NCBI RefSeq assembly: GCF_019429535.1
Contig: NZ_JAHXZM010000001.1
Span: 682,001-746,000, forward strand
From: Sphingomonas citricola
Lineage (GTDB): Bacteria > Pseudomonadota > Alphaproteobacteria > Sphingomonadales > Sphingomonadaceae
Length of the DNA: 64,000 nucleotides
Reading direction: 5' to 3'
Positions 36,411 to 47,964 of this stretch are shown in pieces. The notes beneath the pieces were generated by a model. It worked only from the letters and a program-made list of their open reading frames with translations, did not search any database and had not been told where the DNA came from. How positions within the stretch are numbered: the stretch's first letter is position 1; every line of letters begins with the position of its first letter. Position numbers and translations under genes: made by a program.

Positions 36411-37757
36411 TCAGCGCGCCGCTGCGATCCGCTGCGGGGCGCTAACGCGCCAGATCGTGTTGCCGACGTCGTCCGCGACCAGCAGCGCGCCGAGCCCGTC
36501 GGGCTTGACGTCGACCGGGCGGCCGTGCGCCTCGCCATCGGCGTTGACGAAGCCCGTCATCACGTCGACTGGCTTGGCGCCCTTCACCGGCCATCCCTGC
36601 GGCGTGAACGGCACGAACACCACCTTGTAGCCCGATAGCGGCTTGCGGTTCCACGAACCGTGCTCGCCGACGAATACACCCCGTGCGAAGCTGCTGCCGA
36701 GCCGCGTCTCGTTGGCGAACGACAGGCCGAGCGCGGCGACGTGCGGGCCGAGCGCATAATCGGGCCGCTTCGAATATTGCTGCAATTGCGGGTTCTTCGG
36801 CTCGACGCGCGTATCGGGATAGCCGCCCCAGTAATACCACGGCCAGCCGAAGTGATCGCCGAACTCGACCGCGGTCAGATAGTCGGGCGCGAGGTCGGAG
36901 CCGAGCATGTCGCGTTCGTTGACGACCGTCCACAACGCGCGGGTGTCGGGATTGAGCGCCATGCCGTTCGCGTTGCGCAGACCCGCCGCGTAGACGCGGA
37001 AGGTCTTCTCCTTCGGATAGACCTGGAGGATGGCGGCGCGATTGTGCTCCTTGTCGAGTCCGTTTTCGGCGATGTTCGACGACGATCCGACCGAGAGGTA
37101 GAGCGTACGCCCATCCTCCGACGGGATCACGTTGCGCGCCCAGTGATTGCCGCCGCCGGGATAGCGCACGACGACCTCGGGCTTCGCGGTGATCTTCGTC
37201 TCGCCCGTCGTGTAGGGGACGCGGACGAGCGAATCGGTGTTGGCGATGTAGAGCGCGCCGTCGAACAGCGTCATGCCCGATGGCGAGTTGAGCCCGGTCA
37301 TGAACGCGGTCTTCACCTCCGCCACGCCGTCGCCGTTGGCATCGCGCAGCAGGGTGATACGGTTGGCCGAGGGAACGCCCGCACCGACCCGGCCGAGCAG
37401 CTTCTTCATCACCCAGCCCTGGATGCCGCCGCCCTCGCGCGGCGGAGAGTTGGTCTCCGCGACCAGTACGTCACCGTTGGGCAGGCGATAGAGCCAGCGC
37501 GGATGCGCGAGCCCGGTCGCGAACGGCTGGACGGTCAGGCCGGCGGCGACCGTCGGATGCTCGCCGTTCTTCCACCCGATCGGATCAGCGGTGCCGACCG
37601 TCGGGATCACCTGCTCGCGCGGTGCGGTGATGTCGGGGCGTCCGCCCGCGACGGCATTCACGTCGAGCCGCGCCTTGTCGGGCCAGGCGAGGTACGTGAA
37701 GATGCCAACGGCGACGAGGGCGATCAGGCCAAAAATGGCGAGCACGTGCTTGAGCAT
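36411..37757 (-). CDS. Sorbosone dehydrogenase/PQQ-dependent sugar dehydrogenase family protein
   Basis: 448 residues. One N-terminal membrane helix (HVLAIFGLIALVAVGIFTYLAW) anchors a periplasmic six-bladed beta-propeller. LPNGDVLVAETN, GLNSPSGMTLFDGALYIAN, YPGGGNHWARNVIPSEDGRTLYLSVG, GLRNANGMALNP and GEHGSWNRKPLSGYKV are the blade signatures of the YliI/sorbosone dehydrogenase family. It oxidises sugars with PQQ where that cofactor is available; no PQQ genes are in view. It lies between katG and small genes on the same strand. Confidence 0.88.
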   Translation of the reverse strand: MLKHVLAIFGLIALVAVGIFTYLAWPDKARLDVNAVAGGRPDITAPREQVIPTVGTADPIGWKNGEHPTVAAGLTVQPFATGLAHPRWLYRLPNGDVLVAETNSPPREGGGIQGWVMKKLLGRVGAGVPSANRITLLRDANGDGVAEVKTAFMTGLNSPSGMTLFDGALYIANTDSLVRVPYTTGETKITAKPEVVVRYPGGGNHWARNVIPSEDGRTLYLSVGSSSNIAENGLDKEHNRAAILQVYPKEKTFRVYAAGLRNANGMALNPDTRALWTVVNERDMLGSDLAPDYLTAVEFGDHFGWPWYYWGGYPDTRVEPKNPQLQQYSKRPDYALGPHVAALGLSFANETRLGSSFARGVFVGEHGSWNRKPLSGYKVVFVPFTPQGWPVKGAKPVDVMTGFVNADGEAHGRPVDVKPDGLGALLVADDVGNTIWRVSAPQRIAAAR

Positions 37758-38013
37758 GATCGTTATGTAGGCGCGTTCATCGCGCGATGCATCAGGCTTG
37801 TGCAGGTCCCCGCACCGTCAGTGTGGTGGGGAAGGTGGACCGCCGGCATGGGGGGCATACCGGCGGCCCCCGGCGGTTCGGCGCATCCGGGTGCGACCCG
37901 AAGGGCTTCTTCCACCGGTCCGAAGGGAAGGGGGCGGGGCGCGCCAAGCGCATACCGCCCCCCGCCGAGCTCAGGTCCGCTCCGCTACCGGGCAGTGCCC
38001 GGCAGCGCAAGCA
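37758..38013. other. 256-bp intergenic stretch between katG and the dehydrogenase, with an 18-bp element
   Basis: No convincing gene. A 72-codon minus-strand frame reads as Pro/Arg-rich non-protein. Contents: a hairpin GCT-A-CCGGGC/GCCCGG-C-AGC (37984-38006) just past the katG stop, without a U-tract, and the 18-bp sequence TGCGACCCGAAGGGCTTC (37892-37909), identical to one at 56980-56997. Confidence 0.6.
37892..37909 (+). repeat. 18-bp intergenic motif, copy 1
   Basis: TGCGACCCGAAGGGCTTC, identical to 56980-56997 and in the same orientation on the plus strand. Both copies are in non-coding DNA. The core CCC-GAA-GGG can form a mini-hairpin. Confidence 0.6.
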
Positions 38014-40323
<2,310 letters not shown>

Positions 40324-40385
40324 CTAGCGCGTGACCGGTAATCGGTGAAACGCTAAATCACACGTGTATTGATCGCCGTGTTCGA

Positions 40386-41300
40386 TCAATCATCGTCGCT
40401 GTCGGGTGGCGTGACCGGCGGGTGGAGCCGGACGCGATTGACGCGGCGCTCGTCGGCATCGATCACCTCGATGCGCCAGCCGCTCGGATGGTCGAGGCAG
40501 TCGCCCACCACCGGCACGTGGCCGGCGAGCACCGCGGTCAGCCCGCCGATCGTGTCGACGTCGTTCTCGACCTCGGCGAGGCGGGGGTCGATCGCCTCGG
40601 CGACGTCCTCCAATTCGACGCGCGCGTCGGCTTCCCACGCGCCGCCATCGATCGGTACGAGCAGGCGCGCGGGCGCCTCGTCATGTTCGTCCTCGATCTC
40701 GCCGACAATCTCCTCGATCAGGTCCTCGATCGTGACGAGCCCTTCGGTACCCGAATATTCGTCGAGCACCACCGCCAGATGGACGCGCGTCTGGCGCATG
40801 TCGGCGAGCAGGTCGAGCGCACCGCGCGACATCGGGACGTAGAGCGGCTGGCGGATCAATGCGGCGATGTCCGCGGGCTTCTCCGCGCTGCGCGCGAGGA
40901 TGTTGAACACGTCCTTGATGTGGACCATGCCGATGATCGTATCGAGATTGCCGCGGTAGACGGGCAGGCGGCTGACGCCGGCTTCGGCGAACACCTGCAC
41001 CAGATGATCGAAGGTGGTGCGCTCCTCGACCGCGATGATGTCCGCGCGGGGGACGCCGACGTCGCCCGCGTCGCGCTCGCCGAAATGGAGCAGGTTGCGC
41101 ACCATCTGCCGCTCGAGCGGGGTCAGGTCACCCTTGGCGTCGGGGGAGGGATCGCCCTCGTGCCGGTCGATCACCTCTTCGAGCTGGTCGCGCAGCGTTT
41201 CCTCGCGCTGTTCGCCGAAGATCAGGTTGCGCAGACCGCTCCAGATATTCTGTTCATTGGGGTCGCCGCCGTGCGCGGCGCTACTTCGGTCCTCGGCCAT
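40386..41300 (-). CDS. corC: CorC/HlyC-family CBS-domain protein
   Basis: 304 residues. Two CBS domains (VPRADIIAVEERTTFDHLVQVF and the following IRQPLYVPMSRGALDLL) are followed by the CorC_HlyC domain (VHLAVVLDEYSGTEGLVTIEDLIEEIVGEIEDEHDE). There is no N-terminal DUF21 membrane domain, so this is the short CorC form, linked to magnesium/cobalt efflux. Stop of ybeY to start of corC is 10 bp, so they are cotranscribed; lnt, normally next, is displaced by the katG region. Confidence 0.9.
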   Translation of the reverse strand: MAEDRSSAAHGGDPNEQNIWSGLRNLIFGEQREETLRDQLEEVIDRHEGDPSPDAKGDLTPLERQMVRNLLHFGERDAGDVGVPRADIIAVEERTTFDHLVQVFAEAGVSRLPVYRGNLDTIIGMVHIKDVFNILARSAEKPADIAALIRQPLYVPMSRGALDLLADMRQTRVHLAVVLDEYSGTEGLVTIEDLIEEIVGEIEDEHDEAPARLLVPIDGGAWEADARVELEDVAEAIDPRLAEVENDVDTIGGLTAVLAGHVPVVGDCLDHPSGWRIEVIDADERRVNRVRLHPPVTPPDSDDD

Positions 41301-41310
41301 AGTGGCTGCG

Positions 41311-41823
41311 TCATTCCTCTCGGATCAGATACGGGTCGGCGATGCCGAGTTGGGAGAGCGCCGCGCGTTCGATTTCCTCCATCGCGTCCCCCTCTTCGTC
41401 GGTGCCGTGGTCGTAGCCTAGCAGATGAAGCGTCCCGTGCACCACCAGGTGCGACAGGTGATGCGCGACCGGGATACCACGCTCGGCCGCCTCGGCGACG
41501 CAGACACCGTGCGCGAGCACGATGTCGCCGAGCAGCACCTCGCCGTCGTCGCTGTTCTGCGTGACGGTATCGATCAGGTCGGGCTGGACCATCGGGAAGG
41601 ACAGCACGTTGGTCGGCTTGTCTTTGCCCCGGTACTGCTTGTTGAGCGCGTGGACCTCGTCGTCGCTGGTCAGCCGGACGCTGACCTCGACGTGCGCCGG
41701 GGTGGTCAGCAGTTCGCCGTGCGGCGTCCGGCCCACCGCCGCGCGGGCGGCGGCGAGGATGAGCGCGTCCCAGTCGGTTCGCTCATCCCACGGTTCCTCG
41801 CGCGTCAGCTCGACGTGGATCAC
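41311..41823 (-). CDS. ybeY: Endoribonuclease YbeY (rRNA maturation)
   Basis: 170 residues. The zinc site HLVVHGTLHLLGYDHGTDEE has the conserved H-x3-H-x5-H. LNKQYRGKDKPTNVLSFPM is the other family signature. It acts in 16S rRNA 3' processing and late 30S quality control. Its ATG overlaps the phoH stop by 4 bp (ATGA). Confidence 0.95.
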   Translation of the reverse strand: MIHVELTREEPWDERTDWDALILAAARAAVGRTPHGELLTTPAHVEVSVRLTSDDEVHALNKQYRGKDKPTNVLSFPMVQPDLIDTVTQNSDDGEVLLGDIVLAHGVCVAEAAERGIPVAHHLSHLVVHGTLHLLGYDHGTDEEGDAMEEIERAALSQLGIADPYLIREE

Positions 41824-42821
41824 GCCTCGACCCCTTCATACGCCTCGACGATGCGCCCGACGATCGGGTGGCGCACGACGTCGGCGGCGGTGAAGCGGCA
41901 CAGCGAGATCCCCTCGACCCCGTCCAGCCGCTGCGTCGCGTCGGCCAGCCCGCTGGCGCGGACGCCGCCGGGGAGATCGGTCTGGTTGGGGTCGCCGCAG
42001 ATCACCATGCGGCTGTTCTGACCGAAGCGGGTCAGGAACATCTTCATCTGCGCGGGCGTCGTGTTCTGCGCCTCGTCGAGGATCACGAACGCATCGGCGA
42101 GCGTGCGCCCGCGCATGAACGCGATCGGCGCAATCTCGATCTCTCCGCTCGCGATCCGGCGCTCGACCTGCTCGGCGGGTAGGCAGTCGTAGAGCGCGTC
42201 ATACAGCGGGCGGAGATAGGGATCGACCTTCTCCTTCATGTCGCCGGGCAGGAAGCCGAGCCGCTCGCCCGCCTCGACCGCGGGGCGCGACAGGATCAGC
42301 CGCTGGACGCTGCCCGTGATGAGCTGCGCCACCGCCTGCGCGACCGCGATATAGGTCTTGCCGGTGCCCGCGGGACCGAGCGCGAAGATCATGTCGTGGG
42401 TGGTCAGCTCACGCATGTAATGCGCCTGCGCCGCGGTGCGCGGCACGATCGTCTTCTTGCGCGTGCGGATCATCACCGATGGCGCGCCGGGACCCGCGTC
42501 GGCGCGGATGATCCCGGTCAGCACCGGCTCCGCCGCCATCGCGATAGACGCGTCGACGAGGCCGGTGTCGACCTCCTCGCCGCGTTGCAGCCGCTGGTAG
42601 AGGTCGTTCAGCACGTCACGTGCGAGCGCCACCTGTTCGGCGGTCCCCTCCAGCCCGACGCGATTGCCGCGCGCGGTGATGTAGACCCCCAGCCGGTTTT
42701 CCAGCGCGACCAGATGCTGATCGTATTGGCCGAACAACTGCACCAGCAATTGCGGCTTGTCGAACAGGAGTTCGACGCGGGCACGTTCCCCCGTCTGAGC
42801 GGGAGCAGGCTTGCGACTCAT
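41820..42821 (-). CDS. phoH: PhoH-family ATPase (PhoL/YbeZ)
   Basis: 333 residues. An N-terminal KH-like segment (LENRLGVYITARGNRVGLEG) precedes a P-loop ATPase with GPAGTGKTYIAVAQ (about residue 150), Walker B AFVILDEAQNTTPAQMKMFLTR, and GDPNQTDLPGG. It cooperates with YbeY in RNA metabolism. The ATG at 42821 has AAAGGA 7 bp upstream and was preferred to one at 42839. Confidence 0.94.
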   Translation of the reverse strand: MSRKPAPAQTGERARVELLFDKPQLLVQLFGQYDQHLVALENRLGVYITARGNRVGLEGTAEQVALARDVLNDLYQRLQRGEEVDTGLVDASIAMAAEPVLTGIIRADAGPGAPSVMIRTRKKTIVPRTAAQAHYMRELTTHDMIFALGPAGTGKTYIAVAQAVAQLITGSVQRLILSRPAVEAGERLGFLPGDMKEKVDPYLRPLYDALYDCLPAEQVERRIASGEIEIAPIAFMRGRTLADAFVILDEAQNTTPAQMKMFLTRFGQNSRMVICGDPNQTDLPGGVRASGLADATQRLDGVEGISLCRFTAADVVRHPIVGRIVEAYEGVEA

Positions 42822-42918
42822 GCGGTCCTTTCGTTGCACGCCCCAAGGTGCGCACTCGCGGGCGCGCGCGCAACCGCCGCGTGCACCGCCGCGATCAGGA
42901 AATCGTCGCCGCGCGCGT

Positions 42919-44241
42919 TCAGGCCGCCACCGCGACGCGTGCTTCGCCCGCCAGCGAGTTGGGCCCGGCCTGCGTCAGCGTGACCTCGACCACGTCGCCG
43001 ATCGCGTAATCGCCGATCAGGTGCACCGATTGCAGCCACGGCGACTTGCCGAGCCACTGCCCCGGCAGCTTGCCGCGCCGCTCGACCAGCACGCTGCACG
43101 TCCGCCCCAGCGTCCGCGCGTTGAACGCCGCCTGATCGCGATTGAGCGCGGCCTGCAGGCGTTGCAGGCGATCGTCCATCACCTCGGGTGCGATCTGATC
43201 GGCCATGTCGGCGGCGGGCGTGCCGGGGCGGGGGCTGTACTTGAACGAATATGCCTGCGCGTAACCGACCGCGTCGACGAGGCTCAGCGTCTCGGCGAAC
43301 TCGGCCTCGCTCTCGCCGGGGAAGCCGACGATGAAATCGCCCGACAGCGCGATGTCGGGGCGGGCGTCGCGGATACGGTCAAGCAGCCGCAGGTAGCTGT
43401 CGCGCGTGTGACTGCGGTTCATCGCCTTCAGCACGCGGTCCGCGCCCGCCTGCACCGGCAGGTGGAGGAACGGCATCAGCGATTCGACGTCGCGGTGCGC
43501 GTCGATCAGTCCCTGGCGCATGTCGTTCGGATGGCTGGTCGTGTAGCGGATGCGTGACAACGCCGGGATTCGGTCCATCGCGCGGATCAGGTCGTGCAGC
43601 CCCCGGCCGTCCGCGTCTTCCCACGCGTTGACGTTCTGCCCCAGCAACGTGATCTCGCGCGCGCCGGCGTCGACCAGCGCCTTTGCTTCGTCGAGCACCT
43701 GCGCGAACGACCGGCTGACCTCCGCGCCGCGCGTGTAGGGGACGACGCAATAGGTACAGAATTTGTCGCACCCCTCCTGCACGGTTAGGAACGCGCTCGG
43801 CCCAACCTTGCGACGCGCGGGCAGCGCGCCGAACTTCGAGGCGAGCGGCATGTCCGTGTCGAGCGCGGCATTGCCCGATGCCGCGTCGGCGACGAGGCGC
43901 GGGAGGTTGTGGTACGCTTGCGGTCCGACTACCACGTCGACCTTGGCGCGGCGAACGATCTCGGCGCCCTCTGCCTGCGCGACGCAGCCCGCCACCGCGA
44001 TCATTGGCGCGCGCCCGTCCTTGCCGGCGTGCTTCCTGATCCGGCCAATGTCCGAATAGACCTTCTCGGTCGCCTTCTCGCGGATGTGGCAGGTGTTGAG
44101 CACGACGAGGTCGGCGGCATTGGCGTCGTCGGTCGCGGTCAGGCCATCGGCGGCCATCAACTCGGCCATCCGCTCGCCGTCGTAGACGTTCATCTGACAA
44201 CCGAACGACTTGACGTGAAAAGTTTTCGGGGGCGATTTCAT
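42919..44241 (-). CDS. miaB: tRNA-2-methylthio-N6-dimethylallyladenosine synthase MiaB
   Basis: 440 residues. The N-terminal UPF0004 domain has three cluster Cys (SFGCQMN, NTCHIRE, AGCVAQ), the radical-SAM domain GCDKFCTYCVVPYTRG, and a C-terminal TRAM domain (VEVTLTQAGPNSLAGEA). It adds the methylthio group to i6A37 of tRNA. AAGGG lies upstream of the ATG. Confidence 0.96.
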   Translation of the reverse strand: MKSPPKTFHVKSFGCQMNVYDGERMAELMAADGLTATDDANAADLVVLNTCHIREKATEKVYSDIGRIRKHAGKDGRAPMIAVAGCVAQAEGAEIVRRAKVDVVVGPQAYHNLPRLVADAASGNAALDTDMPLASKFGALPARRKVGPSAFLTVQEGCDKFCTYCVVPYTRGAEVSRSFAQVLDEAKALVDAGAREITLLGQNVNAWEDADGRGLHDLIRAMDRIPALSRIRYTTSHPNDMRQGLIDAHRDVESLMPFLHLPVQAGADRVLKAMNRSHTRDSYLRLLDRIRDARPDIALSGDFIVGFPGESEAEFAETLSLVDAVGYAQAYSFKYSPRPGTPAADMADQIAPEVMDDRLQRLQAALNRDQAAFNARTLGRTCSVLVERRGKLPGQWLGKSPWLQSVHLIGDYAIGDVVEVTLTQAGPNSLAGEARVAVAA

Positions 44242-44274
44242 GCGCGTGCCCTTAGGCGAAAGCGTGCGGAACCG

Positions 44275-44991
44275 CTACTGCCGGGCGGCGTCAATCCGCG
44301 CGCGCGCCTCGGCCGCGATCGTCTTGCGGTCGCCGGCGGGCGCGAACGGCTCGAGGAAGTGCAGCGTCGCGGTGAACCGTCCCGGCCGCGCGAGCACGCG
44401 GCGTGCATGATTGATCCCCGGCTCGTCGCCGACCCAGGCGAGATCGCGCGTCGCCGCGCCGTAATCGATCCTGACCGGCTGGACCATCAACCCGGCGGGC
44501 GCGGGATCGAGCGCGCCGAGCAGCGCCGCCTTGAACGGCAGCAGCGTCACGCCGTCGCCGGTCGTGCCCTCGGGAAAGATCGTGACGGGCCACGGCCGCG
44601 CCAGTGCGCTCCGCAACTGCGCCACCTGCGCCGCGACGTTCATCCGATCGCCGCGCGCGACGAAGATCGTGTGATTGAGCGTGCACAGCCAGCCGATCAG
44701 TGGCACGCCGAGCAATTCCTCCTTCGCGACGAACGCGGTGCCGTTCGCGCCCGCGAGCAGCAGGATGTCGATCCAGCTCAGATGATTGGCGAGCACCACG
44801 ACGTCGCGACGCAGCGGCCGCCCGACCACGCGCACCCGCGCGCCGACGATTCGCGCGACGGTGCCGAGGAACCGGCGCGGCCAGGGCGAGGGCGCGCGTA
44901 CCAGTCGCCACGCGCCGTGAAGCAACAACGCGATCAGCAGCGCGACGACGAGCAGCGCCAGCCGCGCCGCAATTCGTATCGCGGCGATCAT
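44275..44991 (-). CDS. plsC: 1-acyl-sn-glycerol-3-phosphate acyltransferase
   Basis: 238 residues. One N-terminal membrane helix (ALLVVALLIALLLHGAW) is followed by the acyltransferase block NHLSWIDILLL (H-x4-D) and IFPEGTTGDG. It makes phosphatidic acid from lysophosphatidic acid. The ATG at 44991 lies 22 bp after the fur stop; longer frames run into fur. Sits in the conserved fur-plsC-miaB order. Confidence 0.9.
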   Translation of the reverse strand: MIAAIRIAARLALLVVALLIALLLHGAWRLVRAPSPWPRRFLGTVARIVGARVRVVGRPLRRDVVVLANHLSWIDILLLAGANGTAFVAKEELLGVPLIGWLCTLNHTIFVARGDRMNVAAQVAQLRSALARPWPVTIFPEGTTGDGVTLLPFKAALLGALDPAPAGLMVQPVRIDYGAATRDLAWVGDEPGINHARRVLARPGRFTATLHFLEPFAPAGDRKTIAAEARARIDAARQ

Positions 44992-45013
44992 GCTAGCGGG
45001 GCCCGTGCCGCGC

Positions 45014-45436
45014 TCAATCCTTGCGGCTGAGGCTGACGCCGTACAATTCCATCCGGTGGTCGACGAGGCGGAAGCCCAGTTTCTCCGCAATCGCCTTTTG
45101 CAGCTGCTCGAGCTCGGGGTCGACGAACTCGATCACTTTGCCCGTCTCGACGTCGATCAGGTGATCGTGGTGCGCCTCCGGGCTCGGTTCGTAGCGCGCG
45201 CGGCCATCGCCGAAATCGTGGCGGTCGAGGATGCCGGCTTCCTCGAACAGGCGCACCGTCCGGTAGACGGTCGCGATCGAGATGCCGGAGTCGATCTTCG
45301 ACGCGCGCTCGTACACCTTCTCGACGTCGGGATGGTCGTCGGCTTCGGACAGGACGCGCGCGATGACGCGGCGCTGCTCGGTGATGCGCAGGCCCTTCTG
45401 CTGGCAAAGGGCTTCGAGATCGATGTTGCGAGGCAT
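45014..45436 (-). CDS. fur: Fur-family metal-responsive regulator
   Basis: 140 residues. The winged helix is ISIATVYRTVRLFEEAGI; the metal site is EAHHDHLIDVETGKVIEF, the HHDHxxC-type segment with Ile instead of Cys. No C-terminal CxxC pair is present, so the structural zinc site of E. coli Fur is missing, as in the Rhizobium-type Fur/Mur proteins. It may respond to iron or manganese. It lies in the rimI-fur-plsC order. Confidence 0.9.
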   Translation of the reverse strand: MPRNIDLEALCQQKGLRITEQRRVIARVLSEADDHPDVEKVYERASKIDSGISIATVYRTVRLFEEAGILDRHDFGDGRARYEPSPEAHHDHLIDVETGKVIEFVDPELEQLQKAIAEKLGFRLVDHRMELYGVSLSRKD

Positions 45437-45494
45437 GAGCGCGCTCTTAAAGCCTCGGGCTTGTTGCGAAAAGCGCTAGCGACTCGCAAAAACG

Positions 45495-45968
45495 CTATAT
45501 GTCGCGCGCGTAGGTGTGGGCGTCGAACTGCTCGCCTGATTTTGCGCGGTAGTAATCGCGCCGCTCGCCCGCCTTGGCAAAGCCGTGCGCGGTGTAGAGC
45601 GCGACCGCCGGATTGTTCGCGCGCACCTCCAGGTGGACGCGCTTGACGCCGCGGCCGCGACATTCCGCCAGCATCGACCGCATCAGTGCGCCCGCGACGC
45701 CGCGGCGGCGGCAGGCGGGGTCAACCGCGATCAGCAGCAGTTCCGCCTCGTCCATGATCGCGCGCACCAGCGCGAACCCGACGGTCTCGCCCGCCGATCT
45801 GGCGAGGGTCAGCCACACCCCCGGCATCGTCAGGATGCCGACGCATTGCGCGCGCGTCCACGCCTCGCCGTAGCGCGGTTCGAACGCCGCCTGCATGACG
45901 CGGTCGACCGCGTCGACATCGCTGACGCGCCCGCTGGCGAGTTCGACCAGATGAAGCTGCGTGCTCAC
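45495..45968 (-). CDS. rimI: Ribosomal-protein-alanine N-acetyltransferase RimI
   Basis: 157 residues, GNAT fold. IAVDPACRRRGVAGALMRSML is the acetyl-CoA site (R-x-x-G-x-A) and VRANNPAVALYTAHGFAKAGERRDYYR the RimI-type C-terminal signature. It uses GTG at 45968, overlapping the tsaB stop by 4 bp (GTGA). RimI acetylates S18 and its relatives also acetylate other N-termini. Confidence 0.9.
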   Translation of the reverse strand: MSTQLHLVELASGRVSDVDAVDRVMQAAFEPRYGEAWTRAQCVGILTMPGVWLTLARSAGETVGFALVRAIMDEAELLLIAVDPACRRRGVAGALMRSMLAECRGRGVKRVHLEVRANNPAVALYTAHGFAKAGERRDYYRAKSGEQFDAHTYARDI

Positions 45969-46615
45969 CGTGTCACTCTGGGCGTCGGCACCTTCGCGTC
46001 GGGCGCGCGGCCGTAGAGCGGGGCGGGGGGCAATGTGCGATACTCGGGTGGCAGCAGCAGCGCGTTCGCCGCGTCGGGCCACGCGTCCGCGATGGGGAAG
46101 TCGGACGCGAGATCCGCCAGCCAGCGCGTCCCGCTACCGATCGCGCGGCGTCCCGCCAGCGCGGCGAGCGCGGCCTCGGGACGGAGCGACTGCACCGTGT
46201 CCAGCGCGCGGAAAGGGGCGGCGAACGCCTGCATGAAGACTTCACCGTGCCCGCCTTCGGTCACGACCGCAAGTTCGGGCGCGCGCGCGCCCTCGTCGTC
46301 CTTAGCCAACGCCGCGGCGGCGATCAGCGCGAGTGCGCTGTACCCGCGCGCTTCCGCGCCCCAGCCGAGCGCCAGCGCGCGCGCCGCGGCAATCCCGACG
46401 CGGATACCGGTGAAGCTGCCCGGACCGACATCGACCAGAATGTCGCCTGCGCGCCCGCCGCCCGGCAGGTCGGCGATCATCGGCAGCAGCCGCTCGGCAT
46501 GGCCACGCCCGACGACATCGTGCCGGTGCGCGAGCAACGTATCGCCTTCGAACAAGGCGACCGAGCAGGCGGCGGTCGCGGTGTCGATGACGAGCAGGCG
46601 TGCAGCGTCGCTCAC
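45965..46615 (-). CDS. tsaB: tRNA threonylcarbamoyladenosine biosynthesis protein TsaB
   Basis: 216 residues, ASKHA fold. LLVIDTATAACSVALFEGD is the N-terminal strand pair and DILVDVGPGSFTGIRVGIAAARALALGW the family signature. It forms the TsaBDE complex that makes t6A37. The order tsaB-rimI is widely conserved. Confidence 0.93.
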   Translation of the reverse strand: MSDAARLLVIDTATAACSVALFEGDTLLAHRHDVVGRGHAERLLPMIADLPGGGRAGDILVDVGPGSFTGIRVGIAAARALALGWGAEARGYSALALIAAAALAKDDEGARAPELAVVTEGGHGEVFMQAFAAPFRALDTVQSLRPEAALAALAGRRAIGSGTRWLADLASDFPIADAWPDAANALLLPPEYRTLPPAPLYGRAPDAKVPTPRVTR

Positions 46616-46675
46616 GTCAGCGGCTCGGTAATGAAGACCAGATGCATCGCGCAGGCTTTCGCCGCCCGCGCAGCT

Positions 46676-47269
46676 TCATGCAACCGTGTTGAACTTCTCG
46701 AACGCCGGGCGCGGGCTGCGATCGAAGATCGAGGCGGGATCGCCGTGACCGATCGTCATGATGAAGTTGGTGCGTACCGCGGGGCTGTCAGCGAAGAACG
46801 CCTTGTCGACCGCGCCGCCGTCGAACCCCGACATCGCACCGGTATCGAACCCGAGCGCGCGCGCCGCCAGCAACAGATACGCCCCCTGGAGCGACGAGTT
46901 GCGGAACGCCGAGGCCTCGCGCAACTCGCGATTGCCGTCGAACCAGCTCTTCGCATCGGTGTGCGGGAACAGCTCGGGCAGATGCTCGTGGAAATCGGTG
47001 TCCATGCCGATGATTACGGTGACCGGCGCGCCCAGCACCTTGGGCTTGTTGGCGTCCGAACAGCAGTCGGCGAGCTTCGCCTTGGCCGCGTCGGACGTGC
47101 ACCACACCAACCGCGCGGGCAATTGGTTCGCCGAGGTCGGCCCCATCTTCGCCAGCTCCCAGATCGCGCGGCAATCGTCCTCGGTCACTGGCCGGTCGGT
47201 ATAGCCGTTGTAGCTGCGCGCGGTGCGGAACAGCTGGTCGAGCGCGGCGTCGTTGAGCGGCTGGGACAT
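46676..47269 (-). CDS. Malonic semialdehyde reductase/nitroreductase (RutE-like)
   Basis: 197 residues, FMN nitroreductase fold. [14 protein letters not shown] (FMN phosphate region), [14 protein letters not shown], and [11 protein letters not shown] with [11 protein letters not shown] match the RutE/HadB branch. In E. coli RutE reduces malonic semialdehyde during uracil breakdown; here no rut genes are nearby, so a broader reductase role is equally likely. It lies 43 bp from nifU on the same strand. Confidence 0.87.
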   Translation of the reverse strand: MSQPLNDAALDQLFRTARSYNGYTDRPVTEDDCRAIWELAKMGPTSANQLPARLVWCTSDAAKAKLADCCSDANKPKVLGAPVTVIIGMDTDFHEHLPELFPHTDAKSWFDGNRELREASAFRNSSLQGAYLLLAARALGFDTGAMSGFDGGAVDKAFFADSPAVRTNFIMTIGHGDPASIFDRSPRPAFEKFNTVA

Positions 47270-47312
47270 GGAAACTCCGGATGGGTCAGGGCAGGGGCTT
47301 AGGCGACGCGGA

Positions 47313-47885
47313 TCAGACCGCGCGCACCTCGCTCACCTCGGGCACGTAATAGCGCAAGAGTTGCTCGATGCCGTTCTTCAACGTCGCGCTCGACGACGGG
47401 CAACCCGCGCACGCGCCCTGCATCCGCAGATACACCTTGCCCTTGTCGAAGCCGCGATAAACGATGTCGCCGCCGTCGTTCGCCACCGCCGGGCGAACGC
47501 GCGTGTCGATCAGATCCTTGATCTGCGCGACGATGTCGGCATCGGCGGGATCGTCGGCGAATGCTTCCTCCTCCGGCGGGACCGAGAAACCGGCCGAGGC
47601 GGGGCGGAACAACGGCATCTGCGCCGCGAAATGATCCATCAGGATGCCGAGCACGTCGGGCTTCAGCGTCGCCCACGACGTGCCGGGCGCTGCCGTCACC
47701 GACACGAAATCGCGCCCGAAGAACACGCCCGTCACGTCGCCGAGGTCGAACAGGGCCTGGGCCAGCGGGCTCGCCTCCGCCTCTTCGGGCGTCGCGAAGT
47801 CGCGCGTGCCCGCGTCCATCACGACGCGGCCGGGCAGGAACTTGAGCGTCGCGGGGTTCGGCGTGGTTTCGGTTTCGATCAGCAT
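47313..47885 (-). CDS. NifU-family Fe-S scaffold (Nfu type)
   Basis: 190 residues. The N-terminal Nfu domain begins [13 protein letters not shown]; the C-terminal NifU domain has the cluster motif C159-x2-C162 in [14 protein letters not shown]. It carries a 4Fe-4S cluster to target enzymes, complementing the SUF genes at 57-63 kb. It leads the conserved block that runs through tsaB, rimI and fur. Confidence 0.93.
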   Translation of the reverse strand: MLIETETTPNPATLKFLPGRVVMDAGTRDFATPEEAEASPLAQALFDLGDVTGVFFGRDFVSVTAAPGTSWATLKPDVLGILMDHFAAQMPLFRPASAGFSVPPEEEAFADDPADADIVAQIKDLIDTRVRPAVANDGGDIVYRGFDKGKVYLRMQGACAGCPSSSATLKNGIEQLLRYYVPEVSEVRAV

Positions 47886-47964
47886 CGCCGCGATGTGGCC
47901 CGACGCGGTGGCCGGATCAAGCGGGTTGCGCGAAAGCGATCGTTTCAGCGCGCGTGCCCGGCCT

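Noticed and set aside
37792..38010. 72-codon frame in the katG-dehydrogenase gap
   Set aside because: Pro/Arg-rich translation without a plausible ribosome-binding site; probably non-coding.
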